Below are positions 37,164 to 46,696 of a stretch of 64,000 nucleotides of DNA, in pieces. The number at the start of each line of letters is the position of its first letter. The first letter of the stretch is position 1. This stretch comes from an uncultured Pseudomonadota bacterium. Lineage in GTDB: Bacteria; Pseudomonadota; Gammaproteobacteria; Burkholderiales; SG8-39. The DNA lies in contig CAIXPL010000024.1 in assembly GCA_903921325.1 (NCBI GenBank), positions 99,788 to 163,787 on the forward strand, in the 5' to 3' direction. The position numbers were made by a program, and so were the translations under genes. Under the pieces are notes generated by a model, which ran no database searches, was not told the DNA's origin, and saw only the letters and a program-made list of their open reading frames with translations.

Positions 37164-38138
37164 ATGATCAGCAGACGAATCGTGCCCATCGTGCTCGCCA
37201 CCGCGTTCACCCTGGCGATTCACACGCCGGTGTGCGCGCAGGCCTGGCCCGCCAAGCCGGTACGTTATGTCGTCCCGTTCCCTCCGGCTGGCGCAACGGA
37301 CGCCATTGCGCGCATTCTAGCTACCGAGTTCAGCAAGCTCTGGGGCCAGTCAGTGGTGGTAGATAACCGTGCCGGCGCCACCGGCGCGCTCGGACTGGAA
37401 GCCGTGGCCAAGGCAGCCCCCGATGGCTACACCATCCTGATGGGAACCGCGACAACCCATGCGGTGTCACCCGCAGTGACCGTCAACCTGCCCTATGACA
37501 CGCTGCGAGACTTTGCTCCCGCGACCCTGGTAGCGACGTTTCCGAACATGCTGGTGGTGCACCCTTCGGTGCCTGCGAGGACCGTGACCGAGCTGATCGC
37601 GTATCTCAAGGCCAATCCCGGCAAGCTGACCTTTGCCAGTTCGGGCACCGGTGGTTCGGTGCACCTCGCCGGCGAACTGTTCAAGATCATGACCGGCACC
37701 GAGATGCTGCATGTGCCCTACAAGGGCAGTGGCCCTGCGCTCAATGACTTGCTGGCGGGGCACGTCAACCTTGAGTTCGACAATATGGTGACAGTCTTTC
37801 CGCATGTGCAGGCGGGTCGCTTGAGGGCACTCGGCGTGGCTGGACTGGAACGCTCGCCGTCTGCCCCCGACGTACCCGCGATTGCCGAGACGGTGCCCGG
37901 GTTCGAGGCCAATAGCTGGGTCGGCACCTTCGCACCGGCCCACACGCCGGTCGAGATCCTGCGCCGCATCTCGATTGACTTTGCGCATATCGCCCAGGGT
38001 GATGAATTCCGTCAGCGGCTGCTTGCTCTGGGCGCGATTGCGGCACCGACAACGCCGGAAGCCTTCGGCGAGTTCGTGCGCAAGGACAACGAACGCTGGC
38101 GTCAGGTGGTGAAGGCAGCGCACATCAAGGTCGATTGA
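37164..38138 (+). CDS. Bug-family tricarboxylate transporter substrate-binding protein
   Basis: The 324-residue receptor has a signal peptide (IVLATAFTLAIHTPVCAQA) and the hallmarks KPVRYVVPFPPAGATDAIARILA, VVVDNRAGATGALGLEAVAKAAPDGYTIL and MLHVPYKGSGPALNDLLAGH. A strong ribosome-binding site (AAGGAG) sits 8 nt before the ATG. As the third gene after the CoA ligase and amidohydrolase it probably supplies their substrate (inference). Confidence 0.94.
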   Translation: MISRRIVPIVLATAFTLAIHTPVCAQAWPAKPVRYVVPFPPAGATDAIARILATEFSKLWGQSVVVDNRAGATGALGLEAVAKAAPDGYTILMGTATTHAVSPAVTVNLPYDTLRDFAPATLVATFPNMLVVHPSVPARTVTELIAYLKANPGKLTFASSGTGGSVHLAGELFKIMTGTEMLHVPYKGSGPALNDLLAGHVNLEFDNMVTVFPHVQAGRLRALGVAGLERSPSAPDVPAIAETVPGFEANSWVGTFAPAHTPVEILRRISIDFAHIAQGDEFRQRLLALGAIAAPTTPEAFGEFVRKDNERWRQVVKAAHIKVD

Positions 38139-38158
38139 TGGCAACTTCTGCAAACGCG

Positions 38159-38178
38159 TGGCGCCAGTACCGGCGCCA
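38159..38178 (+). terminator. Possible hairpin terminator after the Bug gene
   Basis: A perfect 7-bp stem (TGGCGCC / GGCGCCA) with a 6-nt loop lies 21 bp after the Bug stop and ahead of the kdp operon. There is no T-run, so intrinsic termination is uncertain. Confidence 0.4.
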
Positions 38179-38187
38179 TGCAGCCGG

Positions 38188-38227
38188 TCTTTACATCATC
38201 TATATGCCGGGCGGACAAATCTTTACA
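38188..38227 (+). promoter_or_regulatory. Direct repeat upstream of kdp, candidate KdpE site
   Basis: The octamer TCTTTACA occurs at 38188-38195 and again at 38220-38227, 32 bp apart (about three helical turns). The known E. coli KdpE site contains a similar TTTACA element. The pair lies 62-101 bp upstream of the first small ORF of the operon. The assignment is inferred from position and resemblance. Confidence 0.4.
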
Positions 38228-38288
38228 CCGATTTGAGACCCTCTTGCCTACGCTTGTTGCAATCCGAACACGCGCTAGTGAGGAGTCT

Positions 38289-38381
38289 ATGGACGTCTTG
38301 TTTCTCGGTGCGATAGCACTGCTGTTTGTTGCCCTCGTCGGCATGGTTGCTGGTTGCCAGACACTGGGAGCCCGCAAATGA
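38289..38381 (+). CDS. 30-residue hydrophobic protein ahead of kdpF
   Basis: A 30-codon ORF encodes a single membrane helix ([20 protein letters not shown]) with a short tail ending TLGARK. AGGAG lies 3-7 nt before the ATG, and its stop overlaps the kdpF start as ATGA, so it is very likely translated. Similar small ORFs precede kdpF in other proteobacteria, in my recollection. It could be a second small stabilising subunit of the Kdp pump or a leader controlling translation. Confidence 0.6.
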   Translation: MDVLFLGAIALLFVALVGMVAGCQTLGARK

Positions 38382-38467
38382 CCTGGCTTTATTGGCTCGC
38401 GGGGGCGAGCTCGCTCGGACTCCTCCTCTACCTCGTCTATGCAATGCTCAGGGCGGAGGATTTCTGA
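38378..38467 (+). CDS. kdpF: Potassium-transporting ATPase subunit KdpF
   Basis: This 29-residue single-helix peptide ([20 protein letters not shown], ending MLRAEDF) is the KdpF subunit, which stabilises the KdpABC complex in the inner membrane. Its stop overlaps the kdpA start by one base (TGATG). Confidence 0.85.
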   Translation: MTWLYWLAGASSLGLLLYLVYAMLRAEDF

Positions 38468-40275
38468 TGGACACCCAAGCCTGGTTGCTGCTCGTGGCCT
38501 ATCTGGTCGCCCTATTGCTGCTCGCTTGGCCCTTGGGGCGCTGGCTGGTCAACGTTGCCGAAGGGCGCTTGCCGCGCTGGCTCGCGCCAGTGCGCAAGGC
38601 CGAGCAGGTGCTGTATCGGGTCGCGGGGATTGATCCGGCGGCGGGCATAAGCTGGCGGCCCTACGCAGTTGCGCTGCTCGCCTTCAACCTGCTCGGCACC
38701 ATCGCCGTCTATGTGCTGCAACGCCTGCAGGGGGTACTGCCCCTCAATCCGCAGGGCATGGTCGCGATCAGCCCTGATTCGGCGTTCAACACCGCGATCA
38801 GCTTCGTGACCAACACCAACTGGCAGGGCTACGTCGGCGAAGCAACGATGAGTTACCTCACGCAGATGCTCGCGTTGACGGTGCAGAACTTCTTCTCGGC
38901 TGCCACCGGGATCGTCGTGGTTATCGCGCTGGTGCGTGGCTTCGCCGCGCGTTCCACCGCGTCGATCGGTAACTTCTGGGTCGACGTCACGCGCGTGACG
39001 CTCTACGTACTGCTGCCCTTGTCGATGCTGTTCGCGGCCTATCTGGTCAGCCAGGGCGTGATCCAGAACTTCTCACAGTACAAGGACGTCCAGACGCTGG
39101 AGGTCACTGCCTTCCAGCAACCCAGGATCGGGCCAGATGGGCAGCCCTCGAAGGACGCCAAAGGTGACCCCGTCATGGAGGACGCGAAGACCGACAAGCA
39201 GACACTGGCGATGGGCCCAGTGGCATCGCAGGAAGCAATCAAGATGCTGGGCACCAACGGCGGCGGCTTTTTCAATGCGAATTCCGCGCACCCCTACGAG
39301 AACCCCACTGCTGCCACGAACTTCGCCCAGATGCTGTCGATTTTTCTGATTCCCGCAGCGCTGGTCTTCATGTTCGGTCGCATGGTCGGCGACCCACGCC
39401 AGGGCTGGGCGGTGCTCACGGCAATGACCGCGATTTTCGTGATCTGTGTCATCGCCGTGACCATGCAGGAGCAGCAAGGCAATCCGCTGATCTCTGCACT
39501 GGGCGTCGACCAGGGCATCAGCGCCACGCAGCCAGGCGGAAACATGGAGGGCAAGGAAGCGCGCTTTGGCATCGCAGCGAGCGGACTCTTTGCTGCCATC
39601 ACGACGGCCGCCTCCTGTGGTGCCGTCAATGGCATGCACGATTCGTTCACGCCGCTGGGTGGCATGGTGCCACTGGTGCTGATGCAACTGGGCGAGGTCG
39701 TCTTTGGCGGCGTCGGGACGGGCCTGTACAGCATGCTGATCTTCGCCATCCTGGCCGTGTTCATCGCCGGCCTGATGATCGGCCGAACGCCCGAGTACCT
39801 GGGAAAGAAGATCGAAACCTTCGAGATGAAGATGACCTCGATCGCCATTCTGGTCACACCCATTCTCGTGCTGGCCGGCGCCGCGGTGGCCGTGCTGGCT
39901 GATGCAGGCAGGGCGGGCATCGCCAACCCGGGGGCTCACGGTTTCTCCGAAATCCTGTATGCCTTCACTTCGGCAGGCAACAACAATGGCAGTGCGTTCG
40001 CCGGTCTGTCAGCCAACAGCCCCTTCTACAACACGATGCTGGCCATTGTGATGTGGTTTGGCCGCTTCGCAGTGATCGTGCCGGTGCTCGCAATCGCCGG
40101 TTCGCTGGCGGCGAAGAAGCGCATGGCCGTCACCGCCGGCACCCTGCCGACCCATGGCCCCCTCTTCGTGGGCCTTCTGATCGGCACCGTGTTGCTGGTC
40201 GGCCTGCTCAACTACGTTCCGGCGCTGGCCCTGGGCCCGGTTGTCGAGCACCTCGTGCTGTGGGCCCCCAAGTAA
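38467..40275 (+). CDS. kdpA: Potassium-transporting ATPase subunit KdpA
   Basis: The 602-residue membrane subunit selects and passes K+. The four selectivity-loop regions are visible, among them [56 protein letters not shown] and [23 protein letters not shown]. The ATG at 38467 overlaps kdpF. The frame is open further upstream to 38326, but that part covers kdpF and the small ORF. The length is near the top of the family range. Confidence 0.96.
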   Translation: MDTQAWLLLVAYLVALLLLAWPLGRWLVNVAEGRLPRWLAPVRKAEQVLYRVAGIDPAAGISWRPYAVALLAFNLLGTIAVYVLQRLQGVLPLNPQGMVAISPDSAFNTAISFVTNTNWQGYVGEATMSYLTQMLALTVQNFFSAATGIVVVIALVRGFAARSTASIGNFWVDVTRVTLYVLLPLSMLFAAYLVSQGVIQNFSQYKDVQTLEVTAFQQPRIGPDGQPSKDAKGDPVMEDAKTDKQTLAMGPVASQEAIKMLGTNGGGFFNANSAHPYENPTAATNFAQMLSIFLIPAALVFMFGRMVGDPRQGWAVLTAMTAIFVICVIAVTMQEQQGNPLISALGVDQGISATQPGGNMEGKEARFGIAASGLFAAITTAASCGAVNGMHDSFTPLGGMVPLVLMQLGEVVFGGVGTGLYSMLIFAILAVFIAGLMIGRTPEYLGKKIETFEMKMTSIAILVTPILVLAGAAVAVLADAGRAGIANPGAHGFSEILYAFTSAGNNNGSAFAGLSANSPFYNTMLAIVMWFGRFAVIVPVLAIAGSLAAKKRMAVTAGTLPTHGPLFVGLLIGTVLLVGLLNYVPALALGPVVEHLVLWAPK

Positions 40276-40292
40276 GGCATCAAAGGACATTC

Positions 40293-42380
40293 ATGATGAC
40301 GACCGCAAATACGTTCTCTCTATTCGATCCGGCGCTGCTCAGGCCTGCGATTACATCGGCCTTTGCCAAACTCGACCCACGCGTGCAGTGGCGCAATCCG
40401 GTCATGTTTGTCGTCTACACGGGCAGCATCATCACCACGATACTGTGGGTGCAAGCGCTGTCCGGACAGGGCGAGGCAGCGCAATCTTTCATTCTCGCCA
40501 TCTCGCTTTGGCTCTGGTTCACGGTGCTGTTCGCCAACTTTGCCGAGGCGATGGCAGAAGGCCGCAGCAAGGCGCAGGCCTCATCGCTGCGAGGCATGAA
40601 GCGCAAACTGGTCGCCAAGGCACTCGACAGGCCGCACCACGACGCGCCCTGGCATCCCCAGGCAGCCGACGAGTTGCGTAAAGGTGCCCTCGTCCTGGTT
40701 GAAGCGGGTGACGTTATTCCGCTCGATGGTGAGGTGGTCGAAGGCGTCGCATCGGTCGACGAGAGCGCGATCACTGGCGAATCAGCACCCGTCATCCGCG
40801 AATCCGGCGGCGACTTCGCGTCGGTAACCGGTGGCACGCGCGTGCTGTCGGATTGGCTTGTCGTGCGGATCAATGTGAACCCTGGCGAGTCCTTTCTCGA
40901 CAGGATGATCGCGATGGTCGAAGGCGCCCGTCGACAGAAGACACCCAACGAGATCGCGCTGACCATCCTGCTGGTGGCATTGACCATCGTCTTCCTGGTG
41001 GTGACTGTGACCTTGCTGCCGTTCTCGATCTTCAGTGTCGAGGCGGCAGCGCTTGGCACGCCGGTGACGGTCACAGCCTTGATCGCACTGCTGGTGTGCC
41101 TCATCCCGACGACCATCGGTGCCCTCCTGTCGGCCATCGGCGTAGCCGGCATGAGCCGCATGATGGCAGCCAACGTGATCGCAACCTCGGGTCGAGCCGT
41201 GGAAGCCGCCGGGGACGTCGACGTCCTCCTGCTCGACAAGACCGGCACGATCACGCTGGGTAACCGGCAGGCCGCGGCGTTCATTCCCGCCAGGATGGTT
41301 ACCGAACAGGCACTCGCCGATGCTGCGCAATTCGCTTCGATGGCCGACGAGACGCCCGAGGGCCGCAGCATCACGGTGCTTGCCAAGCAGAAGTTCAACC
41401 TGCGAGAGCGCGACCTGTCGAGCCAAAAGACCACGTTTCTCGCCTTCACGGCGCAGACGCGCGTGAGTGGCGTCGACATCGAATCGGCAGATGGCGCCGT
41501 TCGTCAATTGCGCAAGGGTGCCGGTGACGCGATCGGTAAACATGTCGAGTCTCTGGGCGGCACCTTCCCCGCCGACGTTCAGGCCGCCGCGGACGCTGTC
41601 GCACGAAAGGGCAGCACGCCGCTGGTTGTGTCCGACGGTGCCCGGATTCTCGGTGTCGTCGAGTTGAAGGACATCGTCAAGGGCGGCATCAAGGACCGCT
41701 TTGCCGAACTTCGCCGCATGGGGATCAAAACGGTGATGATCACCGGAGACAACCGCTTGACCGCAGCAGCCATCGCGGCCGAGGCCGGCGTTGACGACTT
41801 CCTGGCAGAGGCAACTCCCGAGGCGAAGCTGAAATTGATTCGCGACTACCAGGCCGAAGGACGCCTCGTGGCGATGACTGGCGACGGGACGAACGACGCC
41901 CCGGCGTTGGCGCAGGCCGACGTGGCAGTGGCGATGAACACGGGCACGCAGGCTGCCAAGGAGGCCGGCAACATGGTTGACCTCGACAGCAACCCGACCA
42001 AGCTGCTGGAGATTGTCGAGACCGGCAAGCAGTTGCTGATGACACGCGGTTCGCTCACAACGTTCTCGATCGCCAACGACGTTTCCAAATATTTCGCAAT
42101 CATCCCGGCGATGTTCGTCTCGACCTACCCACAGCTCGGTGCCTTGAACGTCATGGCCCTCGCGAGCCCGTCGTCGGCCATCCTGTCTGCCGTCATATTC
42201 AACGCGATCATCATCGTGTTCCTGATTCCACTGGCGCTCAAGGGAGTCAAGTACCGCGCCGTGGGCGCCGCGGTACTGTTGCGCCGCAACGTCGTCATCT
42301 ACGGCATTGGCGGACTGATCGTGCCCTTCATCGGCATCAAAGCCATCGATCTGCTGCTGTCCGCGGCACATCTCGTATAG
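40293..42380 (+). CDS. kdpB: Potassium-transporting ATPase ATP-binding subunit KdpB
   Basis: The 695-residue P-type ATPase subunit has the phosphorylation motif [19 protein letters not shown] and the actuator motif [19 protein letters not shown]. The hinge [24 protein letters not shown] and the KdpB-specific [26 protein letters not shown] are also present. It energises K+ uptake by KdpA. The start is one of two adjacent ATGs at 40293/40296, with AAAGGAC upstream. It follows kdpA by 17 bp. Confidence 0.97.
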   Translation: MMTTANTFSLFDPALLRPAITSAFAKLDPRVQWRNPVMFVVYTGSIITTILWVQALSGQGEAAQSFILAISLWLWFTVLFANFAEAMAEGRSKAQASSLRGMKRKLVAKALDRPHHDAPWHPQAADELRKGALVLVEAGDVIPLDGEVVEGVASVDESAITGESAPVIRESGGDFASVTGGTRVLSDWLVVRINVNPGESFLDRMIAMVEGARRQKTPNEIALTILLVALTIVFLVVTVTLLPFSIFSVEAAALGTPVTVTALIALLVCLIPTTIGALLSAIGVAGMSRMMAANVIATSGRAVEAAGDVDVLLLDKTGTITLGNRQAAAFIPARMVTEQALADAAQFASMADETPEGRSITVLAKQKFNLRERDLSSQKTTFLAFTAQTRVSGVDIESADGAVRQLRKGAGDAIGKHVESLGGTFPADVQAAADAVARKGSTPLVVSDGARILGVVELKDIVKGGIKDRFAELRRMGIKTVMITGDNRLTAAAIAAEAGVDDFLAEATPEAKLKLIRDYQAEGRLVAMTGDGTNDAPALAQADVAVAMNTGTQAAKEAGNMVDLDSNPTKLLEIVETGKQLLMTRGSLTTFSIANDVSKYFAIIPAMFVSTYPQLGALNVMALASPSSAILSAVIFNAIIIVFLIPLALKGVKYRAVGAAVLLRRNVVIYGIGGLIVPFIGIKAIDLLLSAAHLV

Positions 42381-42392
42381 GAAAATTCCGCC

Positions 42393-42968
42393 ATGAACTC
42401 CATCGTGCGTCCGGCAATAGTCATGTTCACAGTGCTCAGCGCGCTGACCGGTATCGCCTACCCGCTGATCGTCACCGGCATCGCGCAGCTGGTGTTCCCC
42501 GATCAGGCCGCAGGCAGCCTGATCGTGCGCGACGGCAGGCCGATCGGCTCTTCGCTGATCGGGCAGAGCTTCAGCGATCCGAAGTACTTCTGGGGCAGGC
42601 TCTCTGCCACTGCACCGCAGCCCTACAATGCCGGCAATTCCGCCGGCTCCAATCTCGGGCCGCTGAACCCGGCGCTGCTCGCCGCCGTGCAGGGCCGTAT
42701 CGATGCTCTGCATAAGGCGGATCCGGACAACACGGCACCGGTACCGGTGGATCTCGTTACGGCCTCTGGCAGCGGGCTCGATCCTCACCTGAGCGTGGCT
42801 GGCGCGCAGTATCAAGCCACGCGCATCGCGAATGCGCGTGGTCTGCCCGTCGCACAAGTGCAACAGTTGATCGCACAACATACCGAGGGCCGGATTATGG
42901 GCTTTCTAGGCGAGCCGCGCGTCAACGTGCTATTGATGAACCTTGCGCTGGATGCTTTGCGCAGCTGA
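42393..42968 (+). CDS. kdpC: Potassium-transporting ATPase subunit KdpC
   Basis: The 191-residue subunit has one N-terminal membrane helix and the typical blocks [57 protein letters not shown] and [16 protein letters not shown]. It bridges KdpA and KdpB. It follows kdpB by 12 bp and precedes kdpD by 51 bp. Confidence 0.96.
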   Translation: MNSIVRPAIVMFTVLSALTGIAYPLIVTGIAQLVFPDQAAGSLIVRDGRPIGSSLIGQSFSDPKYFWGRLSATAPQPYNAGNSAGSNLGPLNPALLAAVQGRIDALHKADPDNTAPVPVDLVTASGSGLDPHLSVAGAQYQATRIANARGLPVAQVQQLIAQHTEGRIMGFLGEPRVNVLLMNLALDALRS

Positions 42969-43019
42969 CGTGCCAGTCCGTCAACGACAGCGCGCTCACC
43001 AGGACAACCGCCGCACGCG

Positions 43020-45734
43020 ATGACCGAAATCCAACGCCCTGATCCCGACGCTCTGCTGGCGCAGATCCGCCAGGATGAGCAGCGCAAAAGTCGTGGCAAG
43101 TTGCGGATTTATTTTGGGTCTGCCGCCGGCGTCGGCAAGACCTACGCGATGCTGCTGGCCGCGCACAAGCGCAGGCTCGAAGGCGTGGACGTTCTGGCCG
43201 GCATTGTCGAGACGCACGGCCGCAGCGAGACCGCAGCTCTGCTTGACGGATTGCCGTTGCTGCCGGCGGCGCAGATCGGGTACCGGGGCAAGCACCTGGC
43301 CGAGTTCGACCTCGACGGCGCACTGGCGCGCAAGCCCGGCCTGATTCTGGTCGACGAGCTCGCACATTCGAATGCACCGGGTTCACGTCATCCGAAGCGC
43401 TGGCAGGACGTGGAGGAGTTGCTGGCCGCCGGAATCGATATCTACACCACGCTCAATGTGCAGCACCTGGAGAGCCTGAATGACGTGGTGGGAGGCATCA
43501 CCGGCATCGTTGTGCACGAGACGCTGCCCGATACGTTCTTCGACCGCGCCGACGAAGTGGTCATGGTCGATACGACGGCCGACGAGCTGATCGAGCGGCT
43601 CGGTGCCGGCAAGGTCTACCTTCCTACGCAGGCCGAACATGCCGCGAAGAACTTTTTTCGCAAAGGCAATTTGATGGCGCTGCGCGAACTCGCGTTGCGT
43701 CGCACCGCCGATCGCGTGGAAAACGACGTGCAGGCCTACCGTAGCGATCGGTCCATCGGGCAGGTCTGGAAGACTGGAGGTGCGCTGCTGTGCTGCATCG
43801 GCCCTCACGAAGGCGCCGAGCATGTCGTGCGCAGCGCTGCCCAGCTAGCGCGGCAGCTGGCCGTGAGTTGGCATGCTGCCTACGTCGAAACCCCGGCACT
43901 GCAACGGCTTGCCAGCAGCCAGCGCGAGCGGATCCTCAAGGCGGTCCAGTTGGCGCAGGAACTCGGCGCCCAAACCGCGGTGCTCGCAGAACAGAATACC
44001 GCGCACGCGCTGGTTGAGTATGCGCGCCGCAACAACCTGTCAAGGTTCGTACTGGGACAGAGTGACGTTTCCAGATGGCGACCGAAGCCGACCCTGGGTC
44101 AGACGCTCGCCCGACTGGCGCCAGACGTCGATCGCGTCGAGGTCGGTCAGGCACGCCCCGCGCAGGCGTCTGCTGCCAGTGCCGCTGCGCCGACGTGGAC
44201 CGGCCCGAAAGCAGGCAATCAGTGGCGCCGGTACGCGTGGGCAGCAACTGCCTGTGCGGCCACCACGCTGCTGGCATCTGCTCTGGTGCCACACTTCGAT
44301 CTGGCCAACATTGTGATGGTGTTCCTGCTCTCAGGATTTATCGTCGCCGCATGGCTGGGCCGCGGTCCGGCAGTGTTGGCAGCCTTTGTAAACGTGGCCG
44401 CGTTCGATTTCTTCTTCGTCCCGCCGACGCTATCTTTCGCAGTGTCCGATGTCCAGTACCTGCTGACATTCGCAGTCATGTTGATCGTCGGTCTGGTCAC
44501 CGGCCAGCTGACGGCAGGATTGCGCTTCCAGGCCCGCGTCGCCGCGCACCGAGAGGCGCGTTCGCGCGCCTTGTTCGAAGCCGCACGTGATCTGTCGAAC
44601 ACGCTGACTGTTGAACAGGCCCTGGACGTAGCGCGGGTTGTCATCACGCGGGAATTCCGGGCCGAAGTTGCCATTTACGTACTCGGCCTCGATGAGCGCC
44701 TGCACCTGCCCGAGGCCAACTCTGGTGGGCTGGATCTTGGCACTGCGCAATGGGCACTGGACCATAATCAACCCGCTGGACTTGGGACCGACACGCTCGC
44801 CGGCAGCAACTGGCTTTATCTGCCACTGAAGACGACGGTGAGATCGCGCGGCGTGCTCGCGGTAAGACCCAACGAATCGCGCTACCTTATGGTTCCCGAA
44901 CAAAAGCAGCAGTTGGAAACCTTTGCGGCACTGACGGCGATGGCGCTGGAACGCATTCACTATGTCAATGTCGCGCAAACCGCCACGTTACAGATGGAAT
45001 CCGAACGCTTGCGCAATTCCTTGCTGGCAGCCCTGTCTCACGATCTGCGTACGCCACTGGCGGCATTGCTCGGCACGGCAGAGACGCTGAGCACCAGCCA
45101 ACCGCCTCTGAGCGCCACGCAGCGCGAGATGGCCACGAGCATCTGCGACATGTCGCGACGCACGGCTGACATGGTGAGCAAGCTGCTCGACATGGCGCGC
45201 CTCCAGAGTGGCGAGATCAGACTGCGTACCGAGTGGCAGTCGATCGAGGAGATCATCGGTGCTGCGCTGGTGTCGGCACGCACCGCACTCGGTCGGCGCC
45301 CGGTGAGCGTACTGATCGATCCTGGCGTATCGCTCGTGGCGTGCGACGCGGTCCTGATCGAGCGGGTCCTGGCCAACCTGCTGGAGAACGCCGGCAAGTA
45401 CACACCTGAGCAGACGTCTGTGGCGATCTCCGTCCACAAAACAGGAAGCGAACTTCTGGTGAGCGTGCGCGACCAGGGGTTCGGCGTGCCCAAGGGACAG
45501 GAGGATCTCATTTTCGAGAAGTTCACGCGCGGTAACACCGAATCGGCGACCCCCGGTGTGGGCCTCGGTCTGGCCATTTGCCGTGCCATCGTGCAGGCCC
45601 ATCACGGCCGCATCTGGGTAGAGACGGCGCATCCCGCCGGTGCCACCTTCACCTTTAGCCTCCCGCTTGGAAAGCCGCCAGCCATCGACCTGACTGACGA
45701 TGCCCAGCCCAACCAACGTGACGCGAAAGCATGA
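43020..45734 (+). CDS. kdpD: Sensor histidine kinase KdpD
   Basis: The 904-residue sensor has the cytoplasmic KdpD domain with a Walker A (FGSAAGVGKTYAMLLAAHK, near residue 32) and PGSRHPKRWQDVEELLAAGIDIYTTLNVQH, and then a Usp-like domain. About four membrane helices lie near 405-500, followed by a GAF-like region. The HisKA box is ALSHDLRTPLAALLGTAET and the ATPase lobe has NLLENAGKYTPE and TPGVGLGLAICRAIVQAHHG. It senses K+ limitation and turgor and phosphorylates KdpE. The stop overlaps kdpE as ATGA. Confidence 0.96.
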   Translation: MTEIQRPDPDALLAQIRQDEQRKSRGKLRIYFGSAAGVGKTYAMLLAAHKRRLEGVDVLAGIVETHGRSETAALLDGLPLLPAAQIGYRGKHLAEFDLDGALARKPGLILVDELAHSNAPGSRHPKRWQDVEELLAAGIDIYTTLNVQHLESLNDVVGGITGIVVHETLPDTFFDRADEVVMVDTTADELIERLGAGKVYLPTQAEHAAKNFFRKGNLMALRELALRRTADRVENDVQAYRSDRSIGQVWKTGGALLCCIGPHEGAEHVVRSAAQLARQLAVSWHAAYVETPALQRLASSQRERILKAVQLAQELGAQTAVLAEQNTAHALVEYARRNNLSRFVLGQSDVSRWRPKPTLGQTLARLAPDVDRVEVGQARPAQASAASAAAPTWTGPKAGNQWRRYAWAATACAATTLLASALVPHFDLANIVMVFLLSGFIVAAWLGRGPAVLAAFVNVAAFDFFFVPPTLSFAVSDVQYLLTFAVMLIVGLVTGQLTAGLRFQARVAAHREARSRALFEAARDLSNTLTVEQALDVARVVITREFRAEVAIYVLGLDERLHLPEANSGGLDLGTAQWALDHNQPAGLGTDTLAGSNWLYLPLKTTVRSRGVLAVRPNESRYLMVPEQKQQLETFAALTAMALERIHYVNVAQTATLQMESERLRNSLLAALSHDLRTPLAALLGTAETLSTSQPPLSATQREMATSICDMSRRTADMVSKLLDMARLQSGEIRLRTEWQSIEEIIGAALVSARTALGRRPVSVLIDPGVSLVACDAVLIERVLANLLENAGKYTPEQTSVAISVHKTGSELLVSVRDQGFGVPKGQEDLIFEKFTRGNTESATPGVGLGLAICRAIVQAHHGRIWVETAHPAGATFTFSLPLGKPPAIDLTDDAQPNQRDAKA

Positions 45735-46429
45735 TGTCGACCCCGTCACCCGTCGCCCTGATTTTGGAAGACGAGCGCGAAATCCGAACGTTTGTGCGCA
45801 CCTCGCTCGAAGCAGAGGGTTGGCAGGTCGTCGAGGCCGGTACGGTGAAGCAGGGACTGGTCGAAGCCGGAACTCGGCGGCCAGACCTGGTCATTGCGGA
45901 CCTGGGCTTACCCGATGGCGACGGTGTCGATTTCATCCGCCAGCTTCGCACCTGGTCGGGCGTGCCGATCATCGTGCTGTCTGCCCGGAGCCGTGAACAG
46001 GAGAAGGTAGCTGCCCTGGACGCCGGGGCCGATGACTACATCTCGAAACCGTTCGGAGTAGCCGAGTTGCTGGCCCGCATGCGCGCCAACCTCCGCCGGA
46101 CGAGAACCGGTCGCACCGCCGGCGACTCGGTGTTTCAATTCGGTGATGTTGAAGTGGACATGTCTGCGCGCGTCGTACGCAAAGGTGGCGTGGAGATCCA
46201 TTTGACGCCGATCGAATACCGTTTGCTTGGCGTGTTGATTGGCAACGCGGGGCGCGTACTTACGCATCCCTATCTATTGCGTGAGGTTTGGGGTCCGAGC
46301 CATTCACAGAGCACGCATTACGTGCGCATCTACATGGGCAACTTACGGCACAAGCTCGAGGACGACCCTGCACAACCCAAGCACATCGTGACTGAGACTG
46401 GCGTCGGCTATCGGCTTCTGGTCGATTGA
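45731..46429 (+). CDS. kdpE: Response regulator KdpE
   Basis: The 232-residue OmpR-type regulator has a receiver domain with acidic residues near 14-15, the phosphorylated Asp57 in PDLVIADLGLPDGDG and the lysine in DDYISKPFG. A winged-helix domain follows (LTPIEYRLLGVLIGNAGRVLTHPYLLREVWG). It activates the kdpFABC promoter. Its stop abuts the end of a minus-strand remnant at 46430. Confidence 0.96.
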   Translation: MMSTPSPVALILEDEREIRTFVRTSLEAEGWQVVEAGTVKQGLVEAGTRRPDLVIADLGLPDGDGVDFIRQLRTWSGVPIIVLSARSREQEKVAALDAGADDYISKPFGVAELLARMRANLRRTRTGRTAGDSVFQFGDVEVDMSARVVRKGGVEIHLTPIEYRLLGVLIGNAGRVLTHPYLLREVWGPSHSQSTHYVRIYMGNLRHKLEDDPAQPKHIVTETGVGYRLLVD

Positions 46430-46674
46430 TCAGGGTTTGATGCGCTTGCCGTTTACCGCAACAGCCTCGACAACCTGACCTCGACCAACGATGAGCGGAC
46501 GCGCTTCACCATCGGCACTTACCTTGTCACCCTCACTCAATTTCAAACTGACAAGGCCTTCGTGTTTCGAGGCGACCGCTTGACTCCCTTGATTGACCCA
46601 AGCCTCGATAGTGCGCGGAGGTGGCCTAACGCTCCGTGCGCAGCCGCACGCAGATGCAAATACACCTCTTTCAT
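46430..46674 (-). pseudogene. Probable frame-disrupted small gene
   Basis: On the minus strand a coding-like frame ends exactly beside kdpE (stop at 46430-46432) and reads RTIEAWVNQGSQAVASKHEG and later PLIVGRGQVVEAVAVNGKRI, closing with KP. It has no ATG, GTG or TTG start before a stop further upstream. An ATG at 46674 begins MKEVYLHLRAAAHGAL in a different frame and would need a shift near 46615 to join. The two pieces look like one gene broken by an indel. I do not recognise the family. Confidence 0.35.
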
Positions 46675-46696
46675 GGCGTCTTGCAATTAACGCCTT

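Noticed and set aside
40782..42881. A 699-codon open frame on the minus strand opposite kdpB and kdpC
   Set aside because: Its codons mirror the conserved KdpB/KdpC frames, it is rich in His, Arg and Asp in the manner of antisense frames, and it has no recognisable domain.
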